64,000 nt of DNA from Candidatus Omnitrophota bacterium (lineage in GTDB: Bacteria > Hinthialibacterota > Hinthialibacteria > Hinthialibacterales > JAKPRU01): the NCBI GenBank assembly GCA_029570205.1, contig JAKQSI010000058.1, forward strand, positions 1-64,000, written 5' to 3'. The notes below the pieces were generated by a model. It saw nothing but the letters and a program-made list of their open reading frames with translations, ran no database searches and was not told where the DNA came from. The number at the start of each line of letters is the position of its first letter. The first letter of the stretch is position 1. Position numbers and translations under genes: made by a program. Shown here one piece after another: positions 16,429 through 25,662 of this stretch.

Positions 16429-17337
16429 TTACGGTGGGCATTTCGCACATGTGGACCGAAACAGAACTGTGCTGAGGTATCGGTCTCCCCGGTCCGGGAG
16501 TAACACCACGATCGTGCCGCTGCTCATCTCCCGTGCAACACGCCATGCCCCCGCGTATGCTGCCCCGCTTGACATGCCCACAAAGATCCCCTGCTTGATG
16601 GCGAGCCACCGGGCCGCGTTATAGGCTTCCTCATCATCCACTGTGATTTTGCCGTCCAGCATCTTCTCATTGTAAATCTTCGGAACGATGGCCTCACGCA
16701 TGTTCTTGAGACCCTGGATTTTGTGCCCTTCCACCGGCTCGATGCCGATGGTTCTCGCTCCCGGCTTCTTTTCCCGGAGAAACCGACTCACTCCCATCAG
16801 AGTTCCGGTGGTTCCCATCCCCGCGACAAAAACATCCACCTCCCCCCGGCTCTGCCTGAAAATTTCCGGCGCCGTGGTCAGATAGTGCGAAAGCGGATTT
16901 GCCGGATTCTCGAATTGGTTCGGCATGAAATACTTGTCGGGGTGAGATTCCAGAATCTGGTGCGCCCGGCGAATGGCTCCATCTGTCCCGGCGAGCGGGT
17001 CTGTAATTTCCAGTTCCGCCCCGAATGCCTCAAGCGTCGCCTGACGTTCCGTGCTTACACATCCCGGAAGGACCAGCTTCACCCGATATCCTTTCGCCGC
17101 GCCCACCATCGCCAGACCGATCCCGGTATTTCCCGAAGTGGGTTCCAGAATGATCTTATCCCGTGTCAATCGGCCGGTCTGTTCCGCATCCTCGACCATA
17201 AAATGCGCCGGACGGTCCTTTACGGACCCACCCGGATTGGAGCCTTCCAGCTTTGCCAGAATACGGACCCGTGGAGACAACTCCCCATTCCGAATTTCCA
17301 CAAGAGGCGTTTCCCCGATGGAATTCAAAACGCTCAT
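16429..17337 (-). CDS. cysM: O-acetylserine sulfhydrylase B (cysteine synthase, CysM type)
   Basis: A 302-residue PLP enzyme making cysteine (or S-sulfocysteine) from O-acetylserine. The PLP lysine is in NPGGSVKDRPA, the substrate loop is EPTSGNTGIGLA, and the phosphate-binding glycine loop is GMGTTGTLMG. The C-terminus LPDRGDRYLST and the overall length favour CysM-like over CysK-like enzymes. It ends with CAKCPP, a Cys pair that could be redox or metal active. The start has GCAGGAG upstream. It is 77 bases from the aldo/keto reductase gene upstream on the same strand. Confidence 0.92.
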   Translation of the reverse strand: MSVLNSIGETPLVEIRNGELSPRVRILAKLEGSNPGGSVKDRPAHFMVEDAEQTGRLTRDKIILEPTSGNTGIGLAMVGAAKGYRVKLVLPGCVSTERQATLEAFGAELEITDPLAGTDGAIRRAHQILESHPDKYFMPNQFENPANPLSHYLTTAPEIFRQSRGEVDVFVAGMGTTGTLMGVSRFLREKKPGARTIGIEPVEGHKIQGLKNMREAIVPKIYNEKMLDGKITVDDEEAYNAARWLAIKQGIFVGMSSGAAYAGAWRVAREMSSGTIVVLLPDRGDRYLSTVLFRSTCAKCPP

Positions 17338-17414
17338 ACGTTTTTACTCCTGCCGGCACATACCTTAATTTCCGGTTTGTGGTCTCTGGTCTCCGGTCTT
17401 TAATTCCTGATTCT

Positions 17415-18404
17415 TTAACCCGCTTCCCCCAATCGAGTTCCCCAATCCGCCGCCATCTGTTTCCCTTTCTCTTCGATGGACTTCTTTTCTTCGGCCGTCA
17501 TCGGTGTGAACTCCTTTGCCCACCCGGCATTCTGCACAATCTCCTGACCGTTATAGACTCCGGTCAGCGCCACATTCACATCCTCCAGGCTTAACACATA
17601 TCGCAAAGCATCCGGAAGGAGATCCTTCGGCATCTGGGAGGAACCGGGGCGAGGGTATTGCCCCCATGGGGCCGAAGTACCCTCAACGTTCCTTCCACCG
17701 AATACCTTCATGGCAACAATCGCCGTGCCGTGTTTCTTCGCCAATGGGAACACTGCGCTGCGGAAGTCGTACAAGTGACAGTCTACAAAGTTCTGAACCA
17801 CCATCATCACATCAATTTCCCCCGTGTTCAAAACGTCGGGGAAAAACGAGATTTTGAAATGTCCTGTGACTCCAACAAACCGGGTTAATCCTTTCTCCTT
17901 CGCATGAATCAGATACGCCAGGCTGCCCTTTTCCGCAAGGACCTTTTTCGGATCCAACGCGCCGATATTGTGAATATGGCACAAATCCACATGGTCGGTC
18001 GCGAGTATTTTGAGCGATGAGGTCAGACTTTTCTCGGCCTCTTCCCATGTATTTGCCCAGGTTTTCGTAATGAGGAACATCTCATCGCGGCGGGTGGGTG
18101 TCACTTTGCCCACATAGGCTTGCGCATCGTCATAAATCAGCGCCGAGTCGATATAGTTGACCCCCTGGTCAAGAGCCGCATGGATCGCCGGAACCGCGAT
18201 TTCCTCCCCGACATACGCATGACCCATAGGCGCCGTTCCCAAGCCCAACATAGAGACTTCCTGTTTTGTTCGGCCCAGCGCCCGTCTCGGCATGGGTTTC
18301 AAGGCAACTTGTTCCGCTGCCCTCACCCATGGCGCTATCCACAGTGTCCCGGACAGCCCTGTCATTCCAACAAAAAACGTTCGGCGATCTATTAACGATT
18401 TCAT
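17415..18404 (-). CDS. Tat-exported aldo/keto reductase
   Basis: A 329-residue NADPH-type oxidoreductase fold with an N-terminal twin-arginine signal (IDRRTFFVGMTG, then a hydrophobic stretch ending at about residue 29). The TIM-barrel begins at RALGRTKQEVSMLGLGT. YIDSALIYDD carries the catalytic Asp/Tyr pair, KTWA carries the Lys, and LCHIHNI carries the His. The C-terminal ~25 residues are a charged helix. Export of an apparently NADP-dependent enzyme is odd but common for Tat-tagged family members in PVC-like genomes. The substrate is unknown. It is 107 bases downstream of the secreted glycosidase-like gene, so coexpression is plausible. Confidence 0.85.
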   Translation of the reverse strand: MKSLIDRRTFFVGMTGLSGTLWIAPWVRAAEQVALKPMPRRALGRTKQEVSMLGLGTAPMGHAYVGEEIAVPAIHAALDQGVNYIDSALIYDDAQAYVGKVTPTRRDEMFLITKTWANTWEEAEKSLTSSLKILATDHVDLCHIHNIGALDPKKVLAEKGSLAYLIHAKEKGLTRFVGVTGHFKISFFPDVLNTGEIDVMMVVQNFVDCHLYDFRSAVFPLAKKHGTAIVAMKVFGGRNVEGTSAPWGQYPRPGSSQMPKDLLPDALRYVLSLEDVNVALTGVYNGQEIVQNAGWAKEFTPMTAEEKKSIEEKGKQMAADWGTRLGEAG

Positions 18405-18511
18405 TCACACCTCTCCGTCAAAGCGCTATCTCTCTCCGGGAGTTCTAATCGGTCCTATTGGTCCTATTCGTCCCATCGCTTTCGTAGAAGCCCCTCCTCT
18501 CATCCTTCATC

Positions 18512-19891
18512 CTACGGCCTCGTCACCAGCGCCGATGCACCTCGCCCCGGCAGTCCATAGGTTACACGCCCGTTCTTGACAACAAGGCTTTCCCCTTCAT
18601 TTAAAACCTCCAATTCCCTGCCGTTCAGCTTCTCCAGCCCGCACAGATCGAACTGGGTCGCCTCATCCGCTTCGTTGACAACAATAAACGCCCACCGGCC
18701 GTCTCGTTCCTTCGCCATGAAAACGACAAGCCGCTCATCGGACCTGGATGATGGATACTCCACCAGGCTATATCCATCGTTCCGCTCGGGCGCCGAAAGA
18801 AACGGCTGTAGAGAATCCAGTTCTGAAACCACTTTCTTGATATCGGACCACAATTCCGAATCGCGCTCAATGGCATGGGTTCCCCAGTATAGAATCCCTC
18901 TCGCCCCGTAGACGATGGCGTCGTAGGCCATAAACCGCGTTTGGCTGTACGTCGGTCGTGCCGTGGAGCCTCCTCCGCCGATATCCTTCCAGCCGAATCC
19001 CTGCAATACCATCCACACCGGTTTTCCCGGTGCGGACTTGGCCATGCGCCGCGTATACGCTCCGACACTCGTGATTGTTTTGTCAATCAGGTCGCTGTGG
19101 CCGTTCGAGGAGTCCGGCGGCACAGGGTAGATATCACATCCGACAATATCCGCAACAGTCCCGAACCGGGTGAGGTCCTCCATGGAGTTTCGTGGCGCAT
19201 GGTTGAACCACAGCACATGCTGTGGGTCGGTTTTTCGGATGATATCCGTTCCGCGCTCGAGTTGCTCATAAAGCGGGTTCACGTAGTTGCGCCATTCGCT
19301 GAGACGTTCATTGGCCGGGGGCATTTCGAGGGTTTTCCGCAGATCCTCCTCAACCCCTTCAGCAAGCTCAAACCGTCCGGTCCGGCAGTATCGCAGCCAT
19401 TGAGCATGAAGCGCATCCGGATTCCCGGGCGAGGAATGCGTCTCTTTGTACTTCTTGAAAGCCTGCTCCACTTCGTTCCAGCGTTTCTCCGCGTTCATCC
19501 AGCGCGAATACCAGACATTCCACAGAATCTCATCCGGCCCTTCCCAGACTGCCAGCGCGGGGTGGTTTTTCCATGAGTCCACAATCGATTTCAGCTGCTC
19601 TGCGTCTTTGTCACTGGAGACGGCCACTCCGCCCAGGGGAATCCACGCTTCAAGACCATGCGCCTGCGCCCGATCCAGCTCTTCTTTCGAGGAGCCGCAA
19701 CGGATGAGATTGAATCCCGCCTCCGCCACCTCCGCCGCCCAGGTATCGTCCTTTGCCTGCTGATAGAGGCCCAGGATAAATACCCGCTCCCCGTTCACCT
19801 TCAACATGCCGTCCTTATCAATCGAGGTGGGATGGGTCCATCCGCAGAACGCCACACAGGTCGCGAAAAGCAGGAGGAACACGGTTCTCAT
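18512..19891 (-). CDS. Secreted TIM-barrel glycoside hydrolase-like protein
   Basis: A 459-residue protein with a signal peptide (residues 1-19). The mature part resembles clan-A (beta/alpha)8 glycosidases: an opening small beta domain (GMLKVNGERVFILGLYQ), repeated barrel strands (FNLIRCG, LEAWIPLG, LAVWEGPDE), then VWMVLQGFGW and ARGILYWGTHA. EGPDE after strand 4 would supply the acid/base Glu. A C-terminal beta-sandwich follows (about residues 370-459). The exact family and substrate cannot be assigned by eye. The start has GGAAAGGAAAG upstream. It probably shares a transcript with the aldo/keto reductase. Confidence 0.7.
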   Translation of the reverse strand: MRTVFLLLFATCVAFCGWTHPTSIDKDGMLKVNGERVFILGLYQQAKDDTWAAEVAEAGFNLIRCGSSKEELDRAQAHGLEAWIPLGGVAVSSDKDAEQLKSIVDSWKNHPALAVWEGPDEILWNVWYSRWMNAEKRWNEVEQAFKKYKETHSSPGNPDALHAQWLRYCRTGRFELAEGVEEDLRKTLEMPPANERLSEWRNYVNPLYEQLERGTDIIRKTDPQHVLWFNHAPRNSMEDLTRFGTVADIVGCDIYPVPPDSSNGHSDLIDKTITSVGAYTRRMAKSAPGKPVWMVLQGFGWKDIGGGGSTARPTYSQTRFMAYDAIVYGARGILYWGTHAIERDSELWSDIKKVVSELDSLQPFLSAPERNDGYSLVEYPSSRSDERLVVFMAKERDGRWAFIVVNEADEATQFDLCGLEKLNGRELEVLNEGESLVVKNGRVTYGLPGRGASALVTRP

Positions 19892-19924
19892 TTCTTTCTT
19901 CCTTTCCTTTCCATTGATGATGAA

Positions 19925-20626
19925 TCAATTCGTCTTACCGAAGCGGATCCGCAGAAGCTCCAGCAGCATCGCCGGGCCGTCCCTGTGCATTCTCAAACGG
20001 GACCCGGAATTATCGCGCCAGACAAGCGGCACTTCAACCACCCGCGCGCCTCGCTGACAGAGAGTCCAGATCAGATGCACATCGAACGCCCACCCGGAGG
20101 ACATGGGGCGGTCCAAAATCGGCTTGAGCGCCGTCATCCGAAACGCCTTTGCGCCGCATTGAGTATCCTTGTATGGAAGTCCGAACAGGATGCGGACAAT
20201 CAAATTAAAAATCCGGCTGGCGATCCGACGCGAGAGAGGTTGTGGGATTTCCTGAAAACTGTCCGGCAGCCAGCGTGACCCCAGGGCCACATCTGCGCCC
20301 CTCCGCACCGCGTCGATCACACGGTCCAACTGCGCGGGGACCGTGGAGTTGTCCGCGTCGGTGAACGCGATAATCTCGCCCCGCGCCAATTGAAATCCCC
20401 GGTAAATTGCTCCTCCCTTGCCGAGCTTCTCCGGGGTTTCCCAGGCACGCACATTCGGCAACTCGGATTCCAGGGCGCGTGCAATCTCGCCGGTCTTGTC
20501 GCTGGAGCCATTCACAATAATCAGGATTTCCGCGTCTCGTTCCGCATAATAGGAAGCGTATTCCCGAACCGTCTGTTCGAGACGCGCCGCCTCATTATAT
20601 GCTGGAATCAGAACCGTCAGTTCCAT
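19925..20626 (-). CDS. Glycosyltransferase family 2, polyprenyl-phosphate sugar synthase type
   Basis: A 233-residue GT-A enzyme like dolichyl-phosphate glucosyl/mannosyltransferases, using an NDP-sugar to make polyprenyl-phosphate-sugar at the inner membrane. The N-terminus MELTVLIPAYNEAARL is characteristic. The DXD metal motif is FTDADNST, and ALGSRWL and YKDTQCGAKAFR complete the family pattern. There are no membrane helices after the catalytic domain. The start at 20626 has GGTGG at good spacing; a much longer in-frame reading runs back over the adjacent tRNA and is rejected. The neighbouring 197-base gap to tRNA-Ser shows nothing recognisable. Confidence 0.88.
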   Translation of the reverse strand: MELTVLIPAYNEAARLEQTVREYASYYAERDAEILIIVNGSSDKTGEIARALESELPNVRAWETPEKLGKGGAIYRGFQLARGEIIAFTDADNSTVPAQLDRVIDAVRRGADVALGSRWLPDSFQEIPQPLSRRIASRIFNLIVRILFGLPYKDTQCGAKAFRMTALKPILDRPMSSGWAFDVHLIWTLCQRGARVVEVPLVWRDNSGSRLRMHRDGPAMLLELLRIRFGKTN

Positions 20627-20823
20627 CGTCATCCACCATCGATTTGAAAATCCAAAGTAACAAAAGCCGCTCGGAAGACGTAGGGACCCGGCGGGCAGGT
20701 TCGCTGGACTTCCGGCAGCCGTTCTTGACTTTGATGGGACCGGATGGTAGCAGAATATGCCTTGTTCACCGACAGCTCGGCTGTTGTTGAATCGACGATC
20801 AGGCGATACAATAATGAAAGACT

Positions 20824-20909
20824 GGTGGGGTGGCAGAGTTGGCTGAATGCACCGGTCTTGAAAATCGGCGTACGCTTGCGTACCGTGGGTTCGAATCCCA
20901 CCCCCACCG
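20824..20909 (+). tRNA. tRNA-Ser (TGA)
   Basis: 86 bases. The acceptor stem is GGTGGGG with CCCCACC, the anticodon loop CTTGAAA gives TGA, the long variable arm TACGCTTGCGTA is typical of Ser, and the T arm is GTGGG-TTCGAAT-CCCAC. It has discriminator G, and CCA is not encoded. Confidence 0.97.
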
Positions 20910-21030
20910 CGTGAATGTGTCCGGTGGGGTAACAAGGAACTGACCCGGAAATTCAATAGGGATGTCGGAAATTCCGATCCAAACGATGCGATAGATTATT
21001 TTCACATAGAAGAATGAATCAGCCTTTATC

Positions 21031-21119
21031 GGAGGGGTGGCCGAGAGGCTGAAGGCACCGGTTTGCTAAACCGGCGTGCGGATCAAACTGCACCCAGGGT
21101 TCGAACCCCTGCCCCTCCG
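21031..21119 (+). tRNA. tRNA-Ser (GCT)
   Basis: 89 bases. The acceptor stem is GGAGGGG with CCCCTCC, the anticodon loop TTGCTAA gives GCT, the long variable arm is GTGCGGATCAAACTGCAC, and the T arm is CAGGG-TTCGAAC-CCCTG. It lies 121 bases after tRNA-Ser(TGA). CCA is not encoded. The 234 bases to the next gene contain nothing I recognise. Confidence 0.97.
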
Positions 21120-21353
21120 CTCAAATCACTCAAAGATCAAAAGTTGCAGACAGTTCCCCGAAAGTACCTGACTGTCTGAATGTTGATTCATCCGATTAAA
21201 GGAATCCCATGGCTTTTTCTTCATCCTGCTCATCCTATGATCATGCGAATCATGGCTCAGACTTCCTGCCTCCGCTCCCCCCCTTCCCCCAGCTCTTGCC
21301 GTTCCCGCCCGTTTGCGTTCTGAGAATCCCATCTTGATAAGCGAGGACAAAAA

Positions 21354-22844
21354 ATGAAAATCCGCACAATCTCGCTTCTCCTGATCCTTCTGCTGACCGC
21401 TTATACCGCGAGTGCAGATGAGAACTCGTCCGCGTCAGCGCACCGCGAGGATCGCTCTGTCATCTACCGACCGGATGAAGGCATCCCCGGACACGCGCCC
21501 GACATTGATCTCCCCATACCCGCACAGCCAGGTCCCCATCTCTTGATTGATGACTACCTCATCGCGCAAAGCACGAATATCGAGCGCGTCGTCATTCAGC
21601 CCCAGCGGGACACCGCCATCCCCAACCCCATTGTCACCGGCCCCGAAGACCGCTGCTTCCAGCCTTACCTCAGCGTGATCCGCGATCCGCAGACGGGACG
21701 ATACCGAATCTGGTATGGCGCGTGGCGCGATGACAAAAACACCGGTCGCTCACATCTGGCCACCATGGAATCGGAGGAGGGCATTCACTTTATTCGACCG
21801 CCCCAACTCTGCGAAACACCGGAAATCCAGTTCGGTTCCTCCGTCCTCGATCGCGGACCGAAACATCCCGATCCTTCCGCGCGATATGTCTACAGCTACT
21901 GGCTCGATGGCGGCTTTCGTCTACTGATCTCCGCCGATGGAATTCGTTGGCGCCCGCTTACCGAGGGCGTTATTATACCGCACGATCATGACATCACCGG
22001 TCTCTCCTGGGACCCCATTCGCCAAGTCTATGTCGCGACCATCTCTACTTACATCACCGGCGCGCATTGGAGCGGGCAGCGACGCACAACGATGATGAGT
22101 TTCAGTAACGATCTCCTGCATTGGGAGAAGCCCTGGTTTGTGCTGACCCCCAGTGACCGATGGGATGACGGCCAAACCCAGTTCTACGCGATGGATGGAT
22201 ACCTGGCTCGTGGCCCCCTGCGCATCGGCATGGTCAAAATCCTCCGCGACGATCTCCGCGCCACCGGGACCGAGGAAGGCCGTTTCGGACGCGCACACAC
22301 TTCCCTTGCCTGGAGCCGCGACGGGCGCACCTGGGTGAGGGACCGAACCGAGTTCTTTGAGCCGGATGATAATCCCGCCGCCTGGGATCATGCCCACGCA
22401 TGGATTGACGACCAGCTGATCGTCCGCGATGAAGTCTATCTCTATTACGGCGGATATCAACAAGGCCACAAAATGAACCGCTTTGACGAACGGCAGATCG
22501 GCCTGGTCAAAATGCCTCTGGACCGTTACGTTGCCCGACGCGCAGTCGGTACAGAATCCGGTACACTGAAAACCGTCCTGATTGCGTTGACTGGACCCGT
22601 TAACACGTTACGGGTAAATGTCAATGCATCCGGCGGACAATTACGGGCACAGATAATCAATGCCGACACCGGCCAAGCCCTTCCGGGCCTGACCTTTTCG
22701 GATTGCGAACCGATTACCGTGGACTCTTTACACGCTCCGGTTCACTGGCGCAAAGGCGATCTCTCCGCCGCGGCCGGTAAACACATCCAGGTTGAATTTG
22801 AAATAATGAAAGCCGACTTATTCGCCTTCGAATTCATTCAATAG
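21354..22844 (+). CDS. Large secreted protein, five-bladed-propeller glycosidase-like
   Basis: A 496-residue protein with a signal peptide (residues 1-21). Repeated blade signatures such as YLSVIRDPQTGRYRIWYGAW, LLISADGIRWRPL, MSFSNDLLHWEKPW and LAWSRDGRTWVRD suggest a GH32/43/62-like or sialidase-like propeller (about residues 60-395). A C-terminal beta-sandwich begins near residue 400. The opening PHLLIDDYLIAQSTNI is common to a set of secreted planctomycete-like hypothetical proteins. No catalytic triad can be fixed by eye, so the activity is open. A single-gene unit with GCGAGGAC before the start. Confidence 0.65.
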   Translation: MKIRTISLLLILLLTAYTASADENSSASAHREDRSVIYRPDEGIPGHAPDIDLPIPAQPGPHLLIDDYLIAQSTNIERVVIQPQRDTAIPNPIVTGPEDRCFQPYLSVIRDPQTGRYRIWYGAWRDDKNTGRSHLATMESEEGIHFIRPPQLCETPEIQFGSSVLDRGPKHPDPSARYVYSYWLDGGFRLLISADGIRWRPLTEGVIIPHDHDITGLSWDPIRQVYVATISTYITGAHWSGQRRTTMMSFSNDLLHWEKPWFVLTPSDRWDDGQTQFYAMDGYLARGPLRIGMVKILRDDLRATGTEEGRFGRAHTSLAWSRDGRTWVRDRTEFFEPDDNPAAWDHAHAWIDDQLIVRDEVYLYYGGYQQGHKMNRFDERQIGLVKMPLDRYVARRAVGTESGTLKTVLIALTGPVNTLRVNVNASGGQLRAQIINADTGQALPGLTFSDCEPITVDSLHAPVHWRKGDLSAAAGKHIQVEFEIMKADLFAFEFIQ

Positions 22845-22939
22845 TATTGTGTAATTGATCTGATCATGATCCGGCAAGGAAGGTATGTTCTTTCCATTCA
22901 GCACACGTACAATCTCTCCGTCACTTTGACCACAGGCTG

Positions 22940-25459
22940 CTATGGCTTTCCTCTCCCGACGGCCTCAAGCGGATGCACGGGCCGGTACTGTTTTCTATAG
23001 TCGGGAGGCAGTATGGGGAACAGAGGTTCTTCCGATTCCGGAAGATGGATTTCCGGCGGCGCGGGAAGCGTGGAGCAAATCCAGGAACCGATTTGATTTT
23101 GATCGCCTGCCGACAACTCAATCCTGATCTGGTTTGCTCCGGCCACTAAAGGAACCTGAAACCATGCTTCCTCCCGCTCCGTTCTTGACCGTGAACGAAT
23201 TGTAGTGGAAGTTTCCTCTCCGTTAATAGTCGCCTTAATCCCATAGCGTATTGTTGATGACGGACGGAGATAGACGAGCAGATTACTGCTCGTGTGAGAC
23301 TCTGGAATATCCACCATTGCTGCCACGGTGATCTTGCCGGATTGCAGGGAAGGTCGTGATACCTGTACTCCGGGTTCTGTGAGAGGGCTTTCCACAAGAT
23401 CGGGAAACGGTCCCGGCGAGACAGGTTCCCGGCGAATGTCCAGGAGGATTACCTCGTAGCCATAAATCGGAAATGCAACGCTCTCATTCCATGCCGCATC
23501 GGCTACATGATACCGATGAGGATAGATCATATTAACAACAAACGGTTTCCCTGTGTGTTTCAGATCCAGCTCAGAATTGATTTCCAGAGACACTTCGCGT
23601 GTTTCAATTGAAGGGTTATGAATCGCGACCAGAGAACGGTTATCCCGATTGCCATGGGCGTATCCGCACACCTCGGCCTTATTGGGATCGCCGAGTACCC
23701 AGCGCGTGTGGCGGTAGATTTCACGATTGTGACAGACCCAGCGATGGACATCCGCGAGGAATCGCATGCCGGTTGGGGTGGTTCCCAGGAGCGGAAGATC
23801 CGAGCAGGCAATGAAACTGGTAATGGTTCCGCGTCCCGCAAGCCCGAGGACGTACTCGTTTTCCCATTTTTCCGTGTAGTCTTCGTTGACTGCCGTGACG
23901 CCGTCGATGAGATGGTCTTTTCGGACTTGGAATCCATATAGATCCTCGGCCCAGAGCGGGAACGGCCTTCGCTGATTCCGATGCAGTTCGAAACACTGGA
24001 TATCGCGCGCGGTAATCAATTCATCGCGGAGAGCCGGGGAAATGATGTGCGTACCGACGGTGTCTCCGGGAACGCTGTGGACTCCATCCACGACGGTCAG
24101 CCACCAGGGGCTGACCCACTCCCCGCAGACAAAGAAGTCGATATCGATGTCCGGCTGAATCTGTCTTATTGCATGGAAAATGTCTAACTCGGCGTTGACT
24201 ACCGCCTCGGTTCCGTATTTGCCCGCATCCGGCCCGTCGGAAACCCAATGGCCGTGGCCGGGCGTATTACAGCCGTAACCCTGTCCCAGATACATTCCGT
24301 CGAAGGAAATGACACGCATATCGTATTTCCGGACAATTTCCAGCAGGCGCGCTTTCGCGGCGCCATGGTAAATCGGCTCTGCCAGGCAGTAGGCTTTCGG
24401 GTGGTGCAGACCGAAGCCCTGAGTCTTTCCCCAATCATGTGTGCTTGTGTCGAACACGCAGGAAAACGACGCCCAGAATCCCAGGCCGGTCGGACTGCCT
24501 TTCAATACACGAAGGGTTTCATCCCATATATTTTCCTCAGTGGGAACCCACAGCCCCTCGGGGCGATACATGTCGAATCCGGCATCATAACTGAAAGCAT
24601 CAAAAACCTTCCCATACGGTTTCTCCAATTTGTCTACGAGATATTGGGCCATGGCAAGACCCTGCGAGAGACGGTCAGGCGGTTTGATTACACGAAATCC
24701 GTTCCACCAGAAAAATACTCTCGGTGGGCCGGAGTAGTATTTTATTACATGTTCTACATAAGTCTCGAAGGCGTCCCTTGCTTCGCCGCGGGCGGCCGCC
24801 CCCATGACCGCCGGGTAGGATGTATAGGATTGTCCCGGTTTCAGCTCAATGCCTGGATGTTGGCGCAGGAAAAGAGTACCCGATTGATCGACCGCGGTGT
24901 TTGCGGCGGGATGCTCAAGGCCGGTCCAGACGGAATCGTAGAGAACAGGTTGACCGTAGTCCGTAAGAGATGGGAATTGCGGATTTGCGGAGTAATCTAA
25001 CGGCTCACCGCCAAGGGTAAGATGCTCGACTTCCAACCGGCGGAGGACACGAGTGTGATTCGAATTGTTTGTGATTGTAACTGTTTTCCGCAGGTATGGC
25101 GTGCTCGTTTCAGGATTGTATGAAATTGTTGCCGAAAGAAGGCAGGCATCACACATCAATCCCACCCAACCGCTGAGTACACCATGGGGTCCTGCGGAGA
25201 TGGCTGCGGCTCCCATGGGATTCCAGTGGAAGTCAGAGGATTTCAGTTCGGGAAGGCCGGCAATTGAAAGAACGAATTCCTCGCCGGTAACGGGGATAAC
25301 ACGGTCGGCAATGAGATTCCTGATAGCGGTTGTTCGGATAATTCCCCGGTCGATAACGATGTCCCTTTGGAGGAAATTGTTTCCGACCGGGCAGACTTCC
25401 GCATAGCCCATCCCGATGATATGGAACAATACAGGAAACAGAATGAGTCGTGTTCTCAT
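22940..25459 (-). CDS. Secreted alpha-galactosidase-like (clan GH-D type) protein
   Basis: An 839-residue protein with a signal peptide (residues 1-20). An N-terminal beta-supersandwich domain (about 25-240) precedes a TIM barrel (about 250-560), where PPRVFFWWNGF, FDAFSYDAGFDMY and GFWASFSC follow the order seen in GH36/GH27-type enzymes. VISFDGMYLGQGYG would be another active-site strand. A C-terminal beta domain (about 600-690) and a final carbohydrate-binding-like sandwich end the protein. The enzyme family is tentative. The start has GGAGG upstream. This gene and the next upstream one are less GC-rich than the flanks. Confidence 0.6.
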   Translation of the reverse strand: MRTRLILFPVLFHIIGMGYAEVCPVGNNFLQRDIVIDRGIIRTTAIRNLIADRVIPVTGEEFVLSIAGLPELKSSDFHWNPMGAAAISAGPHGVLSGWVGLMCDACLLSATISYNPETSTPYLRKTVTITNNSNHTRVLRRLEVEHLTLGGEPLDYSANPQFPSLTDYGQPVLYDSVWTGLEHPAANTAVDQSGTLFLRQHPGIELKPGQSYTSYPAVMGAAARGEARDAFETYVEHVIKYYSGPPRVFFWWNGFRVIKPPDRLSQGLAMAQYLVDKLEKPYGKVFDAFSYDAGFDMYRPEGLWVPTEENIWDETLRVLKGSPTGLGFWASFSCVFDTSTHDWGKTQGFGLHHPKAYCLAEPIYHGAAKARLLEIVRKYDMRVISFDGMYLGQGYGCNTPGHGHWVSDGPDAGKYGTEAVVNAELDIFHAIRQIQPDIDIDFFVCGEWVSPWWLTVVDGVHSVPGDTVGTHIISPALRDELITARDIQCFELHRNQRRPFPLWAEDLYGFQVRKDHLIDGVTAVNEDYTEKWENEYVLGLAGRGTITSFIACSDLPLLGTTPTGMRFLADVHRWVCHNREIYRHTRWVLGDPNKAEVCGYAHGNRDNRSLVAIHNPSIETREVSLEINSELDLKHTGKPFVVNMIYPHRYHVADAAWNESVAFPIYGYEVILLDIRREPVSPGPFPDLVESPLTEPGVQVSRPSLQSGKITVAAMVDIPESHTSSNLLVYLRPSSTIRYGIKATINGEETSTTIRSRSRTEREEAWFQVPLVAGANQIRIELSAGDQNQIGSWICSTLPAPPEIHLPESEEPLFPILPPDYRKQYRPVHPLEAVGRGKP

Positions 25460-25662
25460 AATGTACGGTCCTCCGACGGATGTTATGTAACCGAATCGTG
25501 TCGGCGACTCAGTGACCTCGAAAAGTCACAGGTAAGATACCGATGCTATGCGAAGACACCCTCAACTCGATCGTCTCCTCGAAGCGTGATGGCGAAGAGT
25601 GACGCATGGAATTCGGGTCCACGGAAAGTCATTATACATATTTGAGCCTGTGCGTACCAGCG

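Noticed and set aside
19925-20956. A 343-codon reading for the glycosyltransferase
   Set aside because: It would run back through the tRNA-Ser(TGA) gene; the conserved domain starts at MELTVLIPAYNE with its own ribosome site.
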